A stretch of 8,538 nucleotides of DNA from Bacillota bacterium (GTDB lineage: Bacteria > Bacillota > Clostridia > Tissierellales > Peptoniphilaceae). This document shows positions 1 to 6,873 of this stretch, one piece after another. The DNA is taken from the NCBI GenBank assembly GCA_023394215.1, contig JAEXBH010000048.1, positions 1 to 8,538 on the forward strand. The letters run 5' to 3'. The notes beneath the pieces were generated by a model. That model saw nothing but the letters and a program-made list of their open reading frames with translations. It was not told the origin of the DNA and made no database searches. A program made the translations under genes and the position numbers. Each line of letters begins with the position of its first letter. Position 1 is the stretch's first letter.

Positions 1-2
1 CA

Positions 3-1136
3 CTTACAGTGGGTACCGTTATGAAGCCTCTGGTTGACAAGCACAGGGTATCAAGAGAAAAATTTGCCTATATTATAGATTCGACTACAGCACCGGTTTG
101 TATGGTAGCGCCCATATCTACATGGGCTGCAGGGGTAATAGCAACAATACCTCAGGATTCGGGCATAGACGGTTTTAGCCTTTTTATAAAGTCCATACCG
201 GGCAATTATTATGCTTTGTTCACAATATTTTTGGTATTTTTATCGGTTATATTTTCTATAAATATAGGACCTATGGCAAGGTTTGATAAACTTGCCAAAG
301 AGGGTAAGGCTGATTATCCTAAGGAGTATGATTACGGTTCGAATGAAGGAAAGGGCGGAGTCGTAGATCTTTTGTTGCCGGTTTTGGCTATTGTTGTTTT
401 TTCAATATTGTCAATCCTATATTTGGGAGGCTTATTTAAAGGAGCGGGTATTCTGGAGGCCTTTGGTAACAGCGACCCTGTAATGGGCTTGGCTTTGGGT
501 TCAAGTTTTACCCTAATATTGCAAATTATACTTTATTTGCCAAGAAAGATAATAAGTCCTAAGAAATTTACAGAGAGTATTGTGGAAGGTATAAAGACCA
601 TGCTTCCTGCGATATTGATATTGACTTTTGCTTGGGCTTTGGGAGAAATATCAGGGGCTAAGTATTTAAATGCGGGCCAATATATTTCCAAAATAATAAG
701 CGACAATGATATAAATCTACAGGTTTTGCCTGCTGTAATATTTGTAATATCTATATTACTTTCATTTTCAACCGGTACTTCGTGGGGAACTTTTGCAATC
801 TTGATTCCTATCGTTGTTGCTATCTTTAAGGATGCAGGCAGTGATTTGATGGTTTTAACCGTATCGGCGGTATTGGGAGGAAGTGTTTGTGGAGATCATT
901 TGAGTCCTATTTCAGACACAACTATACTGAGTTCGATAGGGGCGGGTTGCCATCATATAAACCATGTATCTTCTCAAATGCCTTATGGTATAATGGCAGC
1001 GGTAGTGGCATTTTTATCATATTTATCAGCTTCCTATTTGCAAAATACTGTTATAGGTTTGATATGCGGTTTAGTTTTGCTTACAATTTCTGCTTTTATC
1101 CTAAAATCTTACTATGATAAGAGGTTAAGGGCTTAA
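3..1136 (+). CDS. NhaC-family Na+/H+ antiporter, C-terminal part (5' end outside window)
   Basis: This is a polytopic inner-membrane secondary transporter, most likely exchanging Na+ for H+ (NhaC family, ion transporter superfamily). Reading is open to the left edge (codons L-T before the GTG at 9), so the real start lies upstream and about a quarter of a normal ~480-500 residue protein is missing. Counting from that GTG, family signatures are the GTVMKPL...DSTTAPVCMVAPISTW stretch (residues 2-39), STGTSWGTF (254-262) and GGSVCGDHLSPISDTT (290-305), the conserved Asp/His/Ser loop typical of NhaC and the malate/lactate antiporter MleN. About eight or nine hydrophobic segments are visible (near 20-47, 67-90, 118-143, 157-178, 198-215, 239-273, 282-293, 325-345, 348-366). 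A charged loop lies at 91-117. Substrate cannot be fixed from sequence: Na+/H+ is the default, and a Na+-coupled organic acid exchanger is the main alternative. The gene stands alone in front of a terminator. Confidence 0.9.
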   Translation, partial: LTVGTVMKPLVDKHRVSREKFAYIIDSTTAPVCMVAPISTWAAGVIATIPQDSGIDGFSLFIKSIPGNYYALFTIFLVFLSVIFSINIGPMARFDKLAKEGKADYPKEYDYGSNEGKGGVVDLLLPVLAIVVFSILSILYLGGLFKGAGILEAFGNSDPVMGLALGSSFTLILQIILYLPRKIISPKKFTESIVEGIKTMLPAILILTFAWALGEISGAKYLNAGQYISKIISDNDINLQVLPAVIFVISILLSFSTGTSWGTFAILIPIVVAIFKDAGSDLMVLTVSAVLGGSVCGDHLSPISDTTILSSIGAGCHHINHVSSQMPYGIMAAVVAFLSYLSASYLQNTVIGLICGLVLLTISAFILKSYYDKRLRA

Positions 1137-1157
1137 AGGGAAAGTTTAGACCTTTAA
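1133..1157 (+). other. Small stem-loop over the antiporter stop codon
   Basis: TTAAAGG (1133-1139) pairs perfectly with CCTTTAA (1151-1157) across an 11-base loop, and the left arm contains the TAA stop. A T-run (1167-1172) follows only after a nine-base gap, so it is not a canonical terminator. It may act as a 3'-end stability element, or be chance in AT-rich sequence. Confidence 0.25.
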
Positions 1158-1172
1158 AATCAAATATTTTTT

Positions 1173-1215
1173 ATGGGAGACTTGAAGTAATCTAATTTTA
1201 AGGGCTCCCATTTTT
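1173..1215 (+). terminator. Rho-independent terminator after the antiporter gene
   Basis: ATGGGAG (1173-1179) pairs with CTCCCAT (1205-1211). Inside it, CTT (1181-1183) can pair with AAG (1200-1202) past a one- or two-base bulge. The right arm runs directly into TTTTT (1211-1215). The GC-rich base of the stem plus the T-tract fits an intrinsic terminator for the antiporter transcript. The loop of about 16 bases is long. Confidence 0.7.
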
Positions 1216-1230
1216 AATTGTTAAAAATAA

Positions 1231-1259
1231 TTGAAAGTATATATTTTTTGTTATATACT
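1231..1259 (+). promoter_or_regulatory. Sigma-A type promoter for the subtilase gene
   Basis: TTGAAA (1231-1236) is followed after exactly 17 bases by TATACT (1254-1259). Each hexamer matches five of six consensus positions. Predicted initiation near 1266 gives a leader of about 60 bases before the GTG start. The spacer is very AT-rich. The promoter sits just downstream of the preceding terminator, so the protease is probably its own transcription unit. Confidence 0.7.
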
Positions 1260-1313
1260 AAAGGTCAAGTCTAATTGATTAATTTAATTATTATTTTAAC
1301 TGATGAATTATTG

Positions 1314-1321
1314 AAAGGGGG
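1314..1321 (+). promoter_or_regulatory. Ribosome binding site fixing the GTG start of the subtilase
   Basis: AAAGGGGG ends five bases before a GTG codon (1327-1329). No ATG in this frame lies nearby, and the GTG start gives a complete signal peptide, so this purine run decides the start. A TTG at 1339 is the only close alternative; it is farther from the site and would remove the first four residues. Confidence 0.7.
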
Positions 1322-1326
1322 AAAAA

Positions 1327-4300
1327 GTGGTTAATAGCTTGAAAAAACTAAGAAAAATCAGTATTTTAATTTGTTTTATTATTTTTATTAATGCTTTACC
1401 GTTTAATGTTAAGGCTGTGAGTTCAGAGGAAATTTCAGGAGAAGTGGAAGGTAAAGTCGAAAATTTTGATAACTATATTGTTATTTTTGACGATAATTAT
1501 GAGGGAAAAAATCAAGATTTTATAGGAAGGCTGGAAAAAGAGGGGATAGAATACGAAATCTTAGATGAGTTTTCCGCCCTTATAAAAGGTTATGCACTTA
1601 AACTGAAAAAAGAAGATGCTGAAAAAATAAAAGAATGGGAAGGTATAGAAAGTATAAGTCCGGAAAAGATTTATACTGATTTTGAAATAGAGAAAAAAAA
1701 GCCGTCAAGACGTAAAAGGGATCTTGAGAGCAACAAAATCATAGAGCAAGATAAGTTGGATTCTAAATATGACGGTAGAGGCATGGTTGTTGCAATCATA
1801 GATTCCGGGGCTGACATAGAACATCCGGATTTTAGATTGGACAATGAAGTTAAGGGAAAGTTAACTAAGGAAAAGGTAGATGGGCTTATAAACTCAAAAA
1901 AACTTGAAGGCCAGTATGTAAGTGAAAAGATTCCTTTTGTTAGAGACTATCCTGGTTATGATAATGATATAAAGGAATGGAGAAAGGATTCGCACGGCAT
2001 GCACGTTGCAGGTATAGTCGGAGCAAATCCTTCAAATAAGAGTAATGCTTCAAGAGGGGTAATCCCCAACTGTCAGTTGGTTTTAATGAAGGTATTTGGA
2101 AATAACGGGGGAGCCGGTTCAAGATCTTATGTGAAAGCCATAGAGGATGCCGTTCTTTTAGAGGTTGACAGTATTAATATGAGCTTAGGCTTTGGAGGAG
2201 GAAGTATTCTTTTAGATGATCCTGCTGTAGCTAAAGCAATAGATAAGGCTAAAGAAAAGGGCATAAATGTAAGTATAGCAGGAGGAAATTATGGGCATTA
2301 CGGTTGGGGCAAGTCCCTTCCTGATGTAAGATATCCCGATTATGGAGTTATAGCAACTCCGGGTATAAATACATCGGGCCTTACAGTTGCATCTATAGAA
2401 AACACCAAGCAACAGCTTGACCAGTTTGAGGTTGAAAATGGACGTAATATAGGTCATGGTGACATAAATAATTTGGAAAAATTGCCGGACAAGGAATCCT
2501 ATCATAACAGTTTTAAAGAAGTCGTATTTAAGGGGCATGGCGGAAGTCATGAATTTAAAAGCGGAGAGGACCTTAGCGGAAAAATCGTTGTAATAGCAAG
2601 AGGTGGGGATACATTAGCATTTAAGGACAAGATAGCAAATGCAAGAAACCATGGAGCAAGATTTGTTATTATAGAAAACTATGCTGCAGAGGGAAGAAAC
2701 CTTGTGGATATGGATGTTGCTGATAATGATGTGGCCTCAACCATGATAACTTACAGCGATGGCCAATATTTGAGGAGTCTAAGCAATCCAAAGATGAGAA
2801 TTTCCGAATATTCTTTTGCCGTAGATAACCCGAGTCACGGTAAGCTGTCGGAGTTCAGCAGTTGGGGGATTACATCAGATGGGGATTTAAAGCCTGATAT
2901 AACGGCTCCCGGAGGGGCAATTTACTCTACAATTAACGATAAATCATATAACAGCCAATCAGGTACCAGTATGGCAGCTCCCCATGTTGCAGGTGCTATA
3001 GCCATTATGAATAAGAGGGTGGAAGAAAGTTTTCCGAGTGTAACCGGTAAAGACAAGCACCAATTGGTTAAAAACCTACTAATGAACAGTGCCGTTCTTC
3101 ATAAGGCAGCAAATAATGAATACTCATCTCCAAGGCAGCAAGGAGCAGGGGTTCTTAATCTGAAGAGGGCAATGGAACTTCCTGTTGTGATGTATGGTGA
3201 GACCGGTGTAGGAAGCATAAATTTAGGAAATATATCTAATGATAAGGTAAATTTGAAATTTACAGTAGAAAATCTTACAAGCAATTCTATATCATATAAG
3301 GCAAAAGTAAGGTTGACAACAGATAGCGTAGATAATGGGAAATTTACCCTTATACCTAAATTTTTAGGTGAGTTAGATCTTGGAAATATAGAGCTAAGTT
3401 CTAAGGAAAAGAAAGTTATAAACAAGGAAATAGATATAAAAAATCTTAATTTTCCGGATGTACCTAACGGAAAATACTTGGACGGTTTTATAGTTTTATC
3501 TTCTGACTCGCAGCTGGAGCTTAGTATGCCATTTACAGGTTTTGTTGGAGATTGGACAAATCTTAAGGTTATAGAAGATTCTATTTATGACCTGCTTAAG
3601 GATAAAAAGCTTCCCCTATATGCACAGGATGCAAAGCCGGAAAGCAGGGGTAAGGATCATAACTTCGGGGGACCGGCCTATGAATTTACCCATTTATCAA
3701 CCTTAAGAAAGGGTAAGCGTTTTATTTTAGGAACCGTTCCGGGGCTTAAACCTGAGCTTTATTATGATAAAAACCATATAGCCATATCTCCTAATAATGA
3801 CGGTATTAACGATCATGTGAGATTGCACGCAACCTTCTTGAGGACCTATATAGACATGAAGGTTGAGGTATTTGATGAGAAAGAACAAACCTTGCTGTAT
3901 TCAAGCCTTCCTAAGATGGGTATTAAAAACTTTTTTGGAAATGATAAAAATAACGAAAGGGTTACTATAAATGATGCGTGGATGTGGGAGGGGAAGCTTA
4001 ATAAAAACTACACAGACGTAGCCGACGGAAAATATAAGTTTGTAGTCACAGTTAAATCGGTAGCAAAGAATGCGGCTGTGCAAAAAGTCGAATTCCCTAT
4101 TATTGTTGACAGGGTAAAGCCTGAAGTTGAGAGAGCTTACCATGTTAAGAGTAAAAATATATTTAAAGTTGAAAAAATTAAAGAAGATTTATCAGGAGTT
4201 AGGAATGTTGAAGCCTTCTACATGAATGGTGGAAGCAGGGTAGATCTTAAGGTGGAAAATAAAAACGGCTATGTTATAAGCTTGCCTCAGGGCAAGAAGT

Positions 4301-5772
4301 TGTCCGATATAAAGCTTAACATAGAGGATTGGGCAGGTAATATATATGAAAATAATTTGGAAGCATCAATAAAGGGTGAAAAGAAGGCGGAGTTAGTTGT
4401 TGAGGCAAGCGTAGAAGGAGGCGGAAGTGCGCCTAAGTATGCTGTAAAGATTTTTGACAAGAACTCCTTATCGGTAAAAGAGGAAGATTTAAAGATAGGA
4501 GAAACTTATAAGGTAAAAATAGAGTTATCCGATTTAAATTATGAACTTGTCGGACAAAATGAAGAAAGTATAACTTTTACCGAAGATAATAGCTATATAA
4601 TTCTGAAAAAAGTTTTCAAAAAGTCGGAAGACTTTACCGCAAAAGCTACAATTCATAGAGATTATATTGATTCATCAAATGTAAGTTACAAGTATGATGG
4701 GGATATAAAACTTAAACTTGTAAATACGGAAGATAATAAGGAATTTATATTGACAAATGAGAGTGGAAGCGAAAATATCTACTCTGTAAAGTTAAAGGCT
4801 GGAAACTATAAGCTTGTTGCCTATGATGTAAATTCGGGTTGGAAGGTTAGAATTTCACCTGAAACAATTAGTCTTGGTAAAGATATGGTAGAAGGTAATT
4901 TTGACATATACTATGAAAAAGAGCCTGAGTTTGTAGATCCGAATCCGGAACCCGATCCTATAGAGCCTAATCCTGCCGAACCCGAGCCGGAAGAACCTCA
5001 AGTAGGAGAAATAGGCGGATGGAAAAAAGAAGGTGATAAATGGAAGTATACAAAGAAGGACGGTCAAATGGCGATCAGCGAATGGTTGTGGCTTCCTGTG
5101 GAAAACAGCGATGAAAAAGTTTATAAATATTTCGACAGGGAAGGTAACAGTATAGACCAATTCTATGAAGAAACAAAGGATGGAGAAACCAAGTATTATC
5201 TTTCACAATCAGGACCTTTTAAAGGTTATAAGAAGGGTTGGTGGACCGATCCTGAAAACAATTTAGTGTATTACTTTAGGCCTGCTACAGGTTCAAGGGT
5301 AGAGGGAAGACAGCACATAGACGGAGGCTGGAAATTTTTCAGATTTAATTCAGGCTCTCAAGCTTTCGGCTGGCAATATATAAATAGGAGCTGGTCATAT
5401 TTTGACAATACAAGCGGAAACCAAGTAATAGGTAAGTGGGCTTGGCTGAAGTTGATGGACGGACAATATAATTGGAAGTATTTTGACAGCAGAGGAATAA
5501 ATATAGACCAATTTAGAAAGGAAAGTGCGGGAGTTTGGTTGTCGCAGACAGGTCCGGAAAAATCATATTATAAGGGCTGGTGGACAGATTCTTCAAACGG
5601 ACAAAAGTATTATTTTAGAACAACATCCGGAAGCAGGGTGGAAGGAAGACAGTATATTGACGGAAATTGGTATTATTTCAGGAAAGGGTCGGGAACACAG
5701 GCTTTCGGCAAACAGTATGTTGACGGTGTTTGGAGATACTACCATGATACGCTTGGTAGGGAAGTAAGATAA
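1327..5772 (+). CDS. Secreted cell-envelope subtilisin-like serine protease (S8, C5a-peptidase/lactocepin type) with wall-binding repeats
   Basis: This is an exported multidomain endopeptidase of 1481 residues. A signal peptide spans 1-30 (KKLRK, then a hydrophobic core, likely cleavage after VKA30). An inhibitor-I9-like propeptide lies at about 49-120, followed by a polybasic RRKR (128-131). The S8 catalytic domain covers about 145-620: Asp159 (IIDSG), His223 in HGMHVAG, oxyanion Asn321 (GGN) and Ser548 in SGTSMAAPHVAG. All are intact, so it should be active. HGMH instead of HGTH and a PA-like insert (about 395-490) point to the lactocepin/C5a-peptidase subgroup. Ig/Fn3-like domains follow (about 625-740, then 815-930 with SPNNDGIND at 821-829, and 930-1010), then two further beta-rich segments (about 1020-1098 and 1100-1197) that I cannot assign. 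A Pro/Glu/Asp linker (1199-1224) leads to tandem aromatic wall-binding modules (1239-1481). There is no LPXTG motif and no C-terminal membrane anchor, so attachment would be non-covalent. Host-protein or peptide cleavage is inferred from the family; the true substrate is unknown. Confidence 0.93.
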   Translation: MVNSLKKLRKISILICFIIFINALPFNVKAVSSEEISGEVEGKVENFDNYIVIFDDNYEGKNQDFIGRLEKEGIEYEILDEFSALIKGYALKLKKEDAEKIKEWEGIESISPEKIYTDFEIEKKKPSRRKRDLESNKIIEQDKLDSKYDGRGMVVAIIDSGADIEHPDFRLDNEVKGKLTKEKVDGLINSKKLEGQYVSEKIPFVRDYPGYDNDIKEWRKDSHGMHVAGIVGANPSNKSNASRGVIPNCQLVLMKVFGNNGGAGSRSYVKAIEDAVLLEVDSINMSLGFGGGSILLDDPAVAKAIDKAKEKGINVSIAGGNYGHYGWGKSLPDVRYPDYGVIATPGINTSGLTVASIENTKQQLDQFEVENGRNIGHGDINNLEKLPDKESYHNSFKEVVFKGHGGSHEFKSGEDLSGKIVVIARGGDTLAFKDKIANARNHGARFVIIENYAAEGRNLVDMDVADNDVASTMITYSDGQYLRSLSNPKMRISEYSFAVDNPSHGKLSEFSSWGITSDGDLKPDITAPGGAIYSTINDKSYNSQSGTSMAAPHVAGAIAIMNKRVEESFPSVTGKDKHQLVKNLLMNSAVLHKAANNEYSSPRQQGAGVLNLKRAMELPVVMYGETGVGSINLGNISNDKVNLKFTVENLTSNSISYKAKVRLTTDSVDNGKFTLIPKFLGELDLGNIELSSKEKKVINKEIDIKNLNFPDVPNGKYLDGFIVLSSDSQLELSMPFTGFVGDWTNLKVIEDSIYDLLKDKKLPLYAQDAKPESRGKDHNFGGPAYEFTHLSTLRKGKRFILGTVPGLKPELYYDKNHIAISPNNDGINDHVRLHATFLRTYIDMKVEVFDEKEQTLLYSSLPKMGIKNFFGNDKNNERVTINDAWMWEGKLNKNYTDVADGKYKFVVTVKSVAKNAAVQKVEFPIIVDRVKPEVERAYHVKSKNIFKVEKIKEDLSGVRNVEAFYMNGGSRVDLKVENKNGYVISLPQGKKLSDIKLNIEDWAGNIYENNLEASIKGEKKAELVVEASVEGGGSAPKYAVKIFDKNSLSVKEEDLKIGETYKVKIELSDLNYELVGQNEESITFTEDNSYIILKKVFKKSEDFTAKATIHRDYIDSSNVSYKYDGDIKLKLVNTEDNKEFILTNESGSENIYSVKLKAGNYKLVAYDVNSGWKVRISPETISLGKDMVEGNFDIYYEKEPEFVDPNPEPDPIEPNPAEPEPEEPQVGEIGGWKKEGDKWKYTKKDGQMAISEWLWLPVENSDEKVYKYFDREGNSIDQFYEETKDGETKYYLSQSGPFKGYKKGWWTDPENNLVYYFRPATGSRVEGRQHIDGGWKFFRFNSGSQAFGWQYINRSWSYFDNTSGNQVIGKWAWLKLMDGQYNWKYFDSRGINIDQFRKESAGVWLSQTGPEKSYYKGWWTDSSNGQKYYFRTTSGSRVEGRQYIDGNWYYFRKGSGTQAFGKQYVDGVWRYYHDTLGREVR
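5041..5769 (+). repeat. Two tandem ~117-residue wall-binding modules in the protease C-terminus
   Basis: Module A (residues 1239-1355, bases 5041-5391) and module B (1356-1481, bases 5392-5769) align along their length. Shared landmarks are KYFD (1267/1384), IDQF (1276/1393), LSQ-S/T-GP (1292/1405), KGWWTD (1303/1416), SGSRVEGRQ-like (from about 1323/1436) and QAFG (1345/1458). The offset shifts from 117 to 113 residues through a small gap near 1285-1290. Each module contains shorter ~20-residue W/Y/F/G-rich units like the choline/glucan/cell-wall-binding repeats of Firmicutes surface proteins. The copies have diverged, so the duplication is not recent. The likely role is non-covalent retention on wall polymers; the ligand is unknown. 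Confidence 0.85.
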
Positions 5773-5795
5773 GAATCTAATATTTTACCGATAAT

Positions 5796-5843
5796 AAAAT
5801 CGAACTTTTATTGCTTATATAAGCAGTAAGAGTTCGATTTTTT
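5796..5843. terminator. Bidirectional intrinsic terminator between convergent genes
   Basis: Bases 5796-5818 pair with 5819-5841 in a near-perfect inverted repeat of 23 pairs, with two T:G wobble pairs and, apart from the turn, no unpaired loop. The outer arms are AAATCGAACT and AGTTCGATTT. The plus-strand side ends in TTTTTT (5838-5843). The minus-strand side ends in a T-run from the AAAA at 5796-5799. It therefore serves both the protease and the leftward exonuclease gene, whose TAA stop (5842-5844) overlaps the T-tract. Confidence 0.9.
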
Positions 5844-6762
5844 ATTTAATAAATTCTTTTATAATATTTTCAATTAAATTTTTTATATTTTTCAACATAT
5901 ACCTGTTTTCTACCCTTATAAGCAGGATATTTTCTCTTAGCTTATAGGTTGAGAGATCTTTTATATATGGACCTTTCTCTTGTATAAAAACCTGCGCAAG
6001 GGTGTCTTTTGAAATAAAGCCTTGGGCCAGTTTTATTCTTATCTTTACCCTGGACATTTCCCAATCCAACCAAGTTTGAGATGCAACAAAGCTTGAAAGT
6101 TTATCTGAACTTGAAGATAAATTTATTTCTAAAATATCCTTATCTATGCTAAGGTTTTCGATTTTTAAGTTTAAACTTTCTCCATTCAGATCAAAATAAA
6201 GATTTTTTGCTTCCTCTATTTTATTAACTAAGGAAAGGACTTTTTCAGTATTTATAACATCGTACTTATTATGTAGAGATATTTTTTTTAGATTTTCATC
6301 TTCAATTTGAGCATAGAAGGCTTGATCGGCTTCGAGTTCGAAGTTTTCAAATCTTTCGATAGACAAGTATTTCTCGATTTCCTGTAGGGAGAACATGGAA
6401 ATATCAGTTATCGCCCTATTAGCTATTAAAAACCTGAATATATCAAATTCGCAATCCCAATCGGGGGATAATAAATTGTGATGTACACACCTTGAATTTA
6501 TAAAGGGAAGGTCAAAGTTTTTACCGTTATAGGTGATTATGTTTTTATTCTTTATGAGGTCATACAACTTATCAAGCAGCTTTTTTTCTTCGTCTTTTTC
6601 AGCAGTAAGCTGGATAAAATTATTGTCTGTTGATGATGAAAATAAAAGCCCCACCGTTACGATGTGAGATAAGTCCCTATGAACGCCGCTTGTCTCTATG
6701 TCAAGGACGACATCATTTTCTTTTAAGTTGTAAGTTTCAATATTTTGTTTGAAAATATACAT
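5842..6762 (-). CDS. YprB-type RNase H-like (DEDD) 3'-5' exonuclease domain protein
   Basis: This is a predicted cytoplasmic metal-dependent exonuclease of 306 residues with a DnaQ-like RNase H fold, as in B. subtilis YprB. The first 180 residues carry the acidic motifs: Exo I VLDIETSG (Asp21, Glu23), Exo II ITYNGKNFDLPFI (Asp84) and Exo III LHNKYDVINT (Asp168, with His164 four residues ahead, where other members of this group often have Tyr). The two-metal active site thus appears complete. Residues from about 186 to 306 form a separate region with alternating beta-like stretches that I do not recognise; it differs from the helical/TPR-like tail of longer YprB proteins. Start: ATG at 6762 with AAAGG (complement of 6770-6774) seven bases upstream. 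It is divergent from the desulfurase gene and convergent with the protease, so it is probably monocistronic. Whether it acts on DNA or RNA is not established. Confidence 0.82.
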   Translation of the reverse strand: MYIFKQNIETYNLKENDVVLDIETSGVHRDLSHIVTVGLLFSSSTDNNFIQLTAEKDEEKKLLDKLYDLIKNKNIITYNGKNFDLPFINSRCVHHNLLSPDWDCEFDIFRFLIANRAITDISMFSLQEIEKYLSIERFENFELEADQAFYAQIEDENLKKISLHNKYDVINTEKVLSLVNKIEEAKNLYFDLNGESLNLKIENLSIDKDILEINLSSSSDKLSSFVASQTWLDWEMSRVKIRIKLAQGFISKDTLAQVFIQEKGPYIKDLSTYKLRENILLIRVENRYMLKNIKNLIENIIKEFIK

Positions 6763-6765
6763 GTC

Positions 6766-6794
6766 TTAACCTTTATTTGATTATTTGATATAAT
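6766..6794 (+). promoter_or_regulatory. Extended -10 promoter for the nifS-thiI operon
   Basis: TGATATAAT (6786-6794) is a perfect TGn-TATAAT extended -10. TTAACC (6766-6771) is a 4/6 match to the -35 hexamer at 17 bases spacing. Initiation is predicted near 6801, giving a leader of about 73 bases. The -35 overlaps the ribosome binding site of the divergent exonuclease gene (6770-6774), so the two units share this region closely. I could not find a comparably good promoter for the leftward gene. Confidence 0.6.
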
Positions 6795-6796
6795 AC

Positions 6797-6824
6797 ATTT
6801 TATCATATATCTATAGGATAAAAT
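6797..6824. promoter_or_regulatory. 28-bp imperfect palindrome, candidate operator
   Basis: ATTTTATC (6797-6804) and GATAAAAT (6817-6824) are perfect inverted arms. Inside them TATA (6806-6809) pairs with TATA (6812-6815), so 12 of 14 positions are symmetric about 6810/6811. It begins two bases after the -10 and covers the predicted start of transcription, the usual place for a repressor operator. Because the left arm would be only partly transcribed, a DNA-binding site is more likely than an RNA hairpin. The AT-rich background raises the chance level. The cognate regulator is unknown. Confidence 0.45.
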
Positions 6825-6833
6825 AGGATTTTG

Positions 6834-6850
6834 AGGGCTTTTTAAGCCTT
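6834..6850 (+). other. Small hairpin in the leader of the desulfurase gene
   Basis: AGGGCTT (6834-6840) pairs with AAGCCTT (6844-6850), including one G:T wobble, around a three-base TTT loop. It would form in the untranslated leader about 23 bases ahead of the start codon. There is no following T-tract, so it is not an attenuator of the usual type. It may affect mRNA stability or translation, or be incidental. Confidence 0.3.
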
Positions 6851-6873
6851 GATTGGAAAGTTGGTGAATAGGG

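Noticed and set aside
9..11. GTG at the left edge as the start of the antiporter gene
   Set aside because: The frame stays open to the window edge and the product would begin in the middle of a conserved NhaC motif, so the gene is cut rather than short.
1137..1326. Small gene, riboswitch or attachment site in the antiporter-protease gap
   Set aside because: Beyond the stem-loop, terminator, promoter and ribosome binding site, the remainder is AT-rich leader without conserved RNA architecture or a direct-repeat pair.
2212..2550. Minus-strand open frame of 112 codons inside the protease gene (similar ones at 1940-2122, 3099-3425, 3901-4143, 4855-5160)
   Set aside because: All lie opposite the intact protease frame and have no plausible promoter or domain; their hydrophobic or Phe/Tyr-rich products are typical antisense translations of Lys/Glu-rich coding sequence.
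5525..5767. Second plus-strand frame of 80 codons within the wall-binding repeats
   Set aside because: It lies wholly within the protease frame, which carries clear repeat motifs there; the alternative product has none.
5700..5772. LPXTG sortase signal or C-terminal membrane anchor in the protease
   Set aside because: The C-terminus is VWRYYHDTLGREVR, with no LPXTG-like motif, no hydrophobic segment and no basic tail after one.
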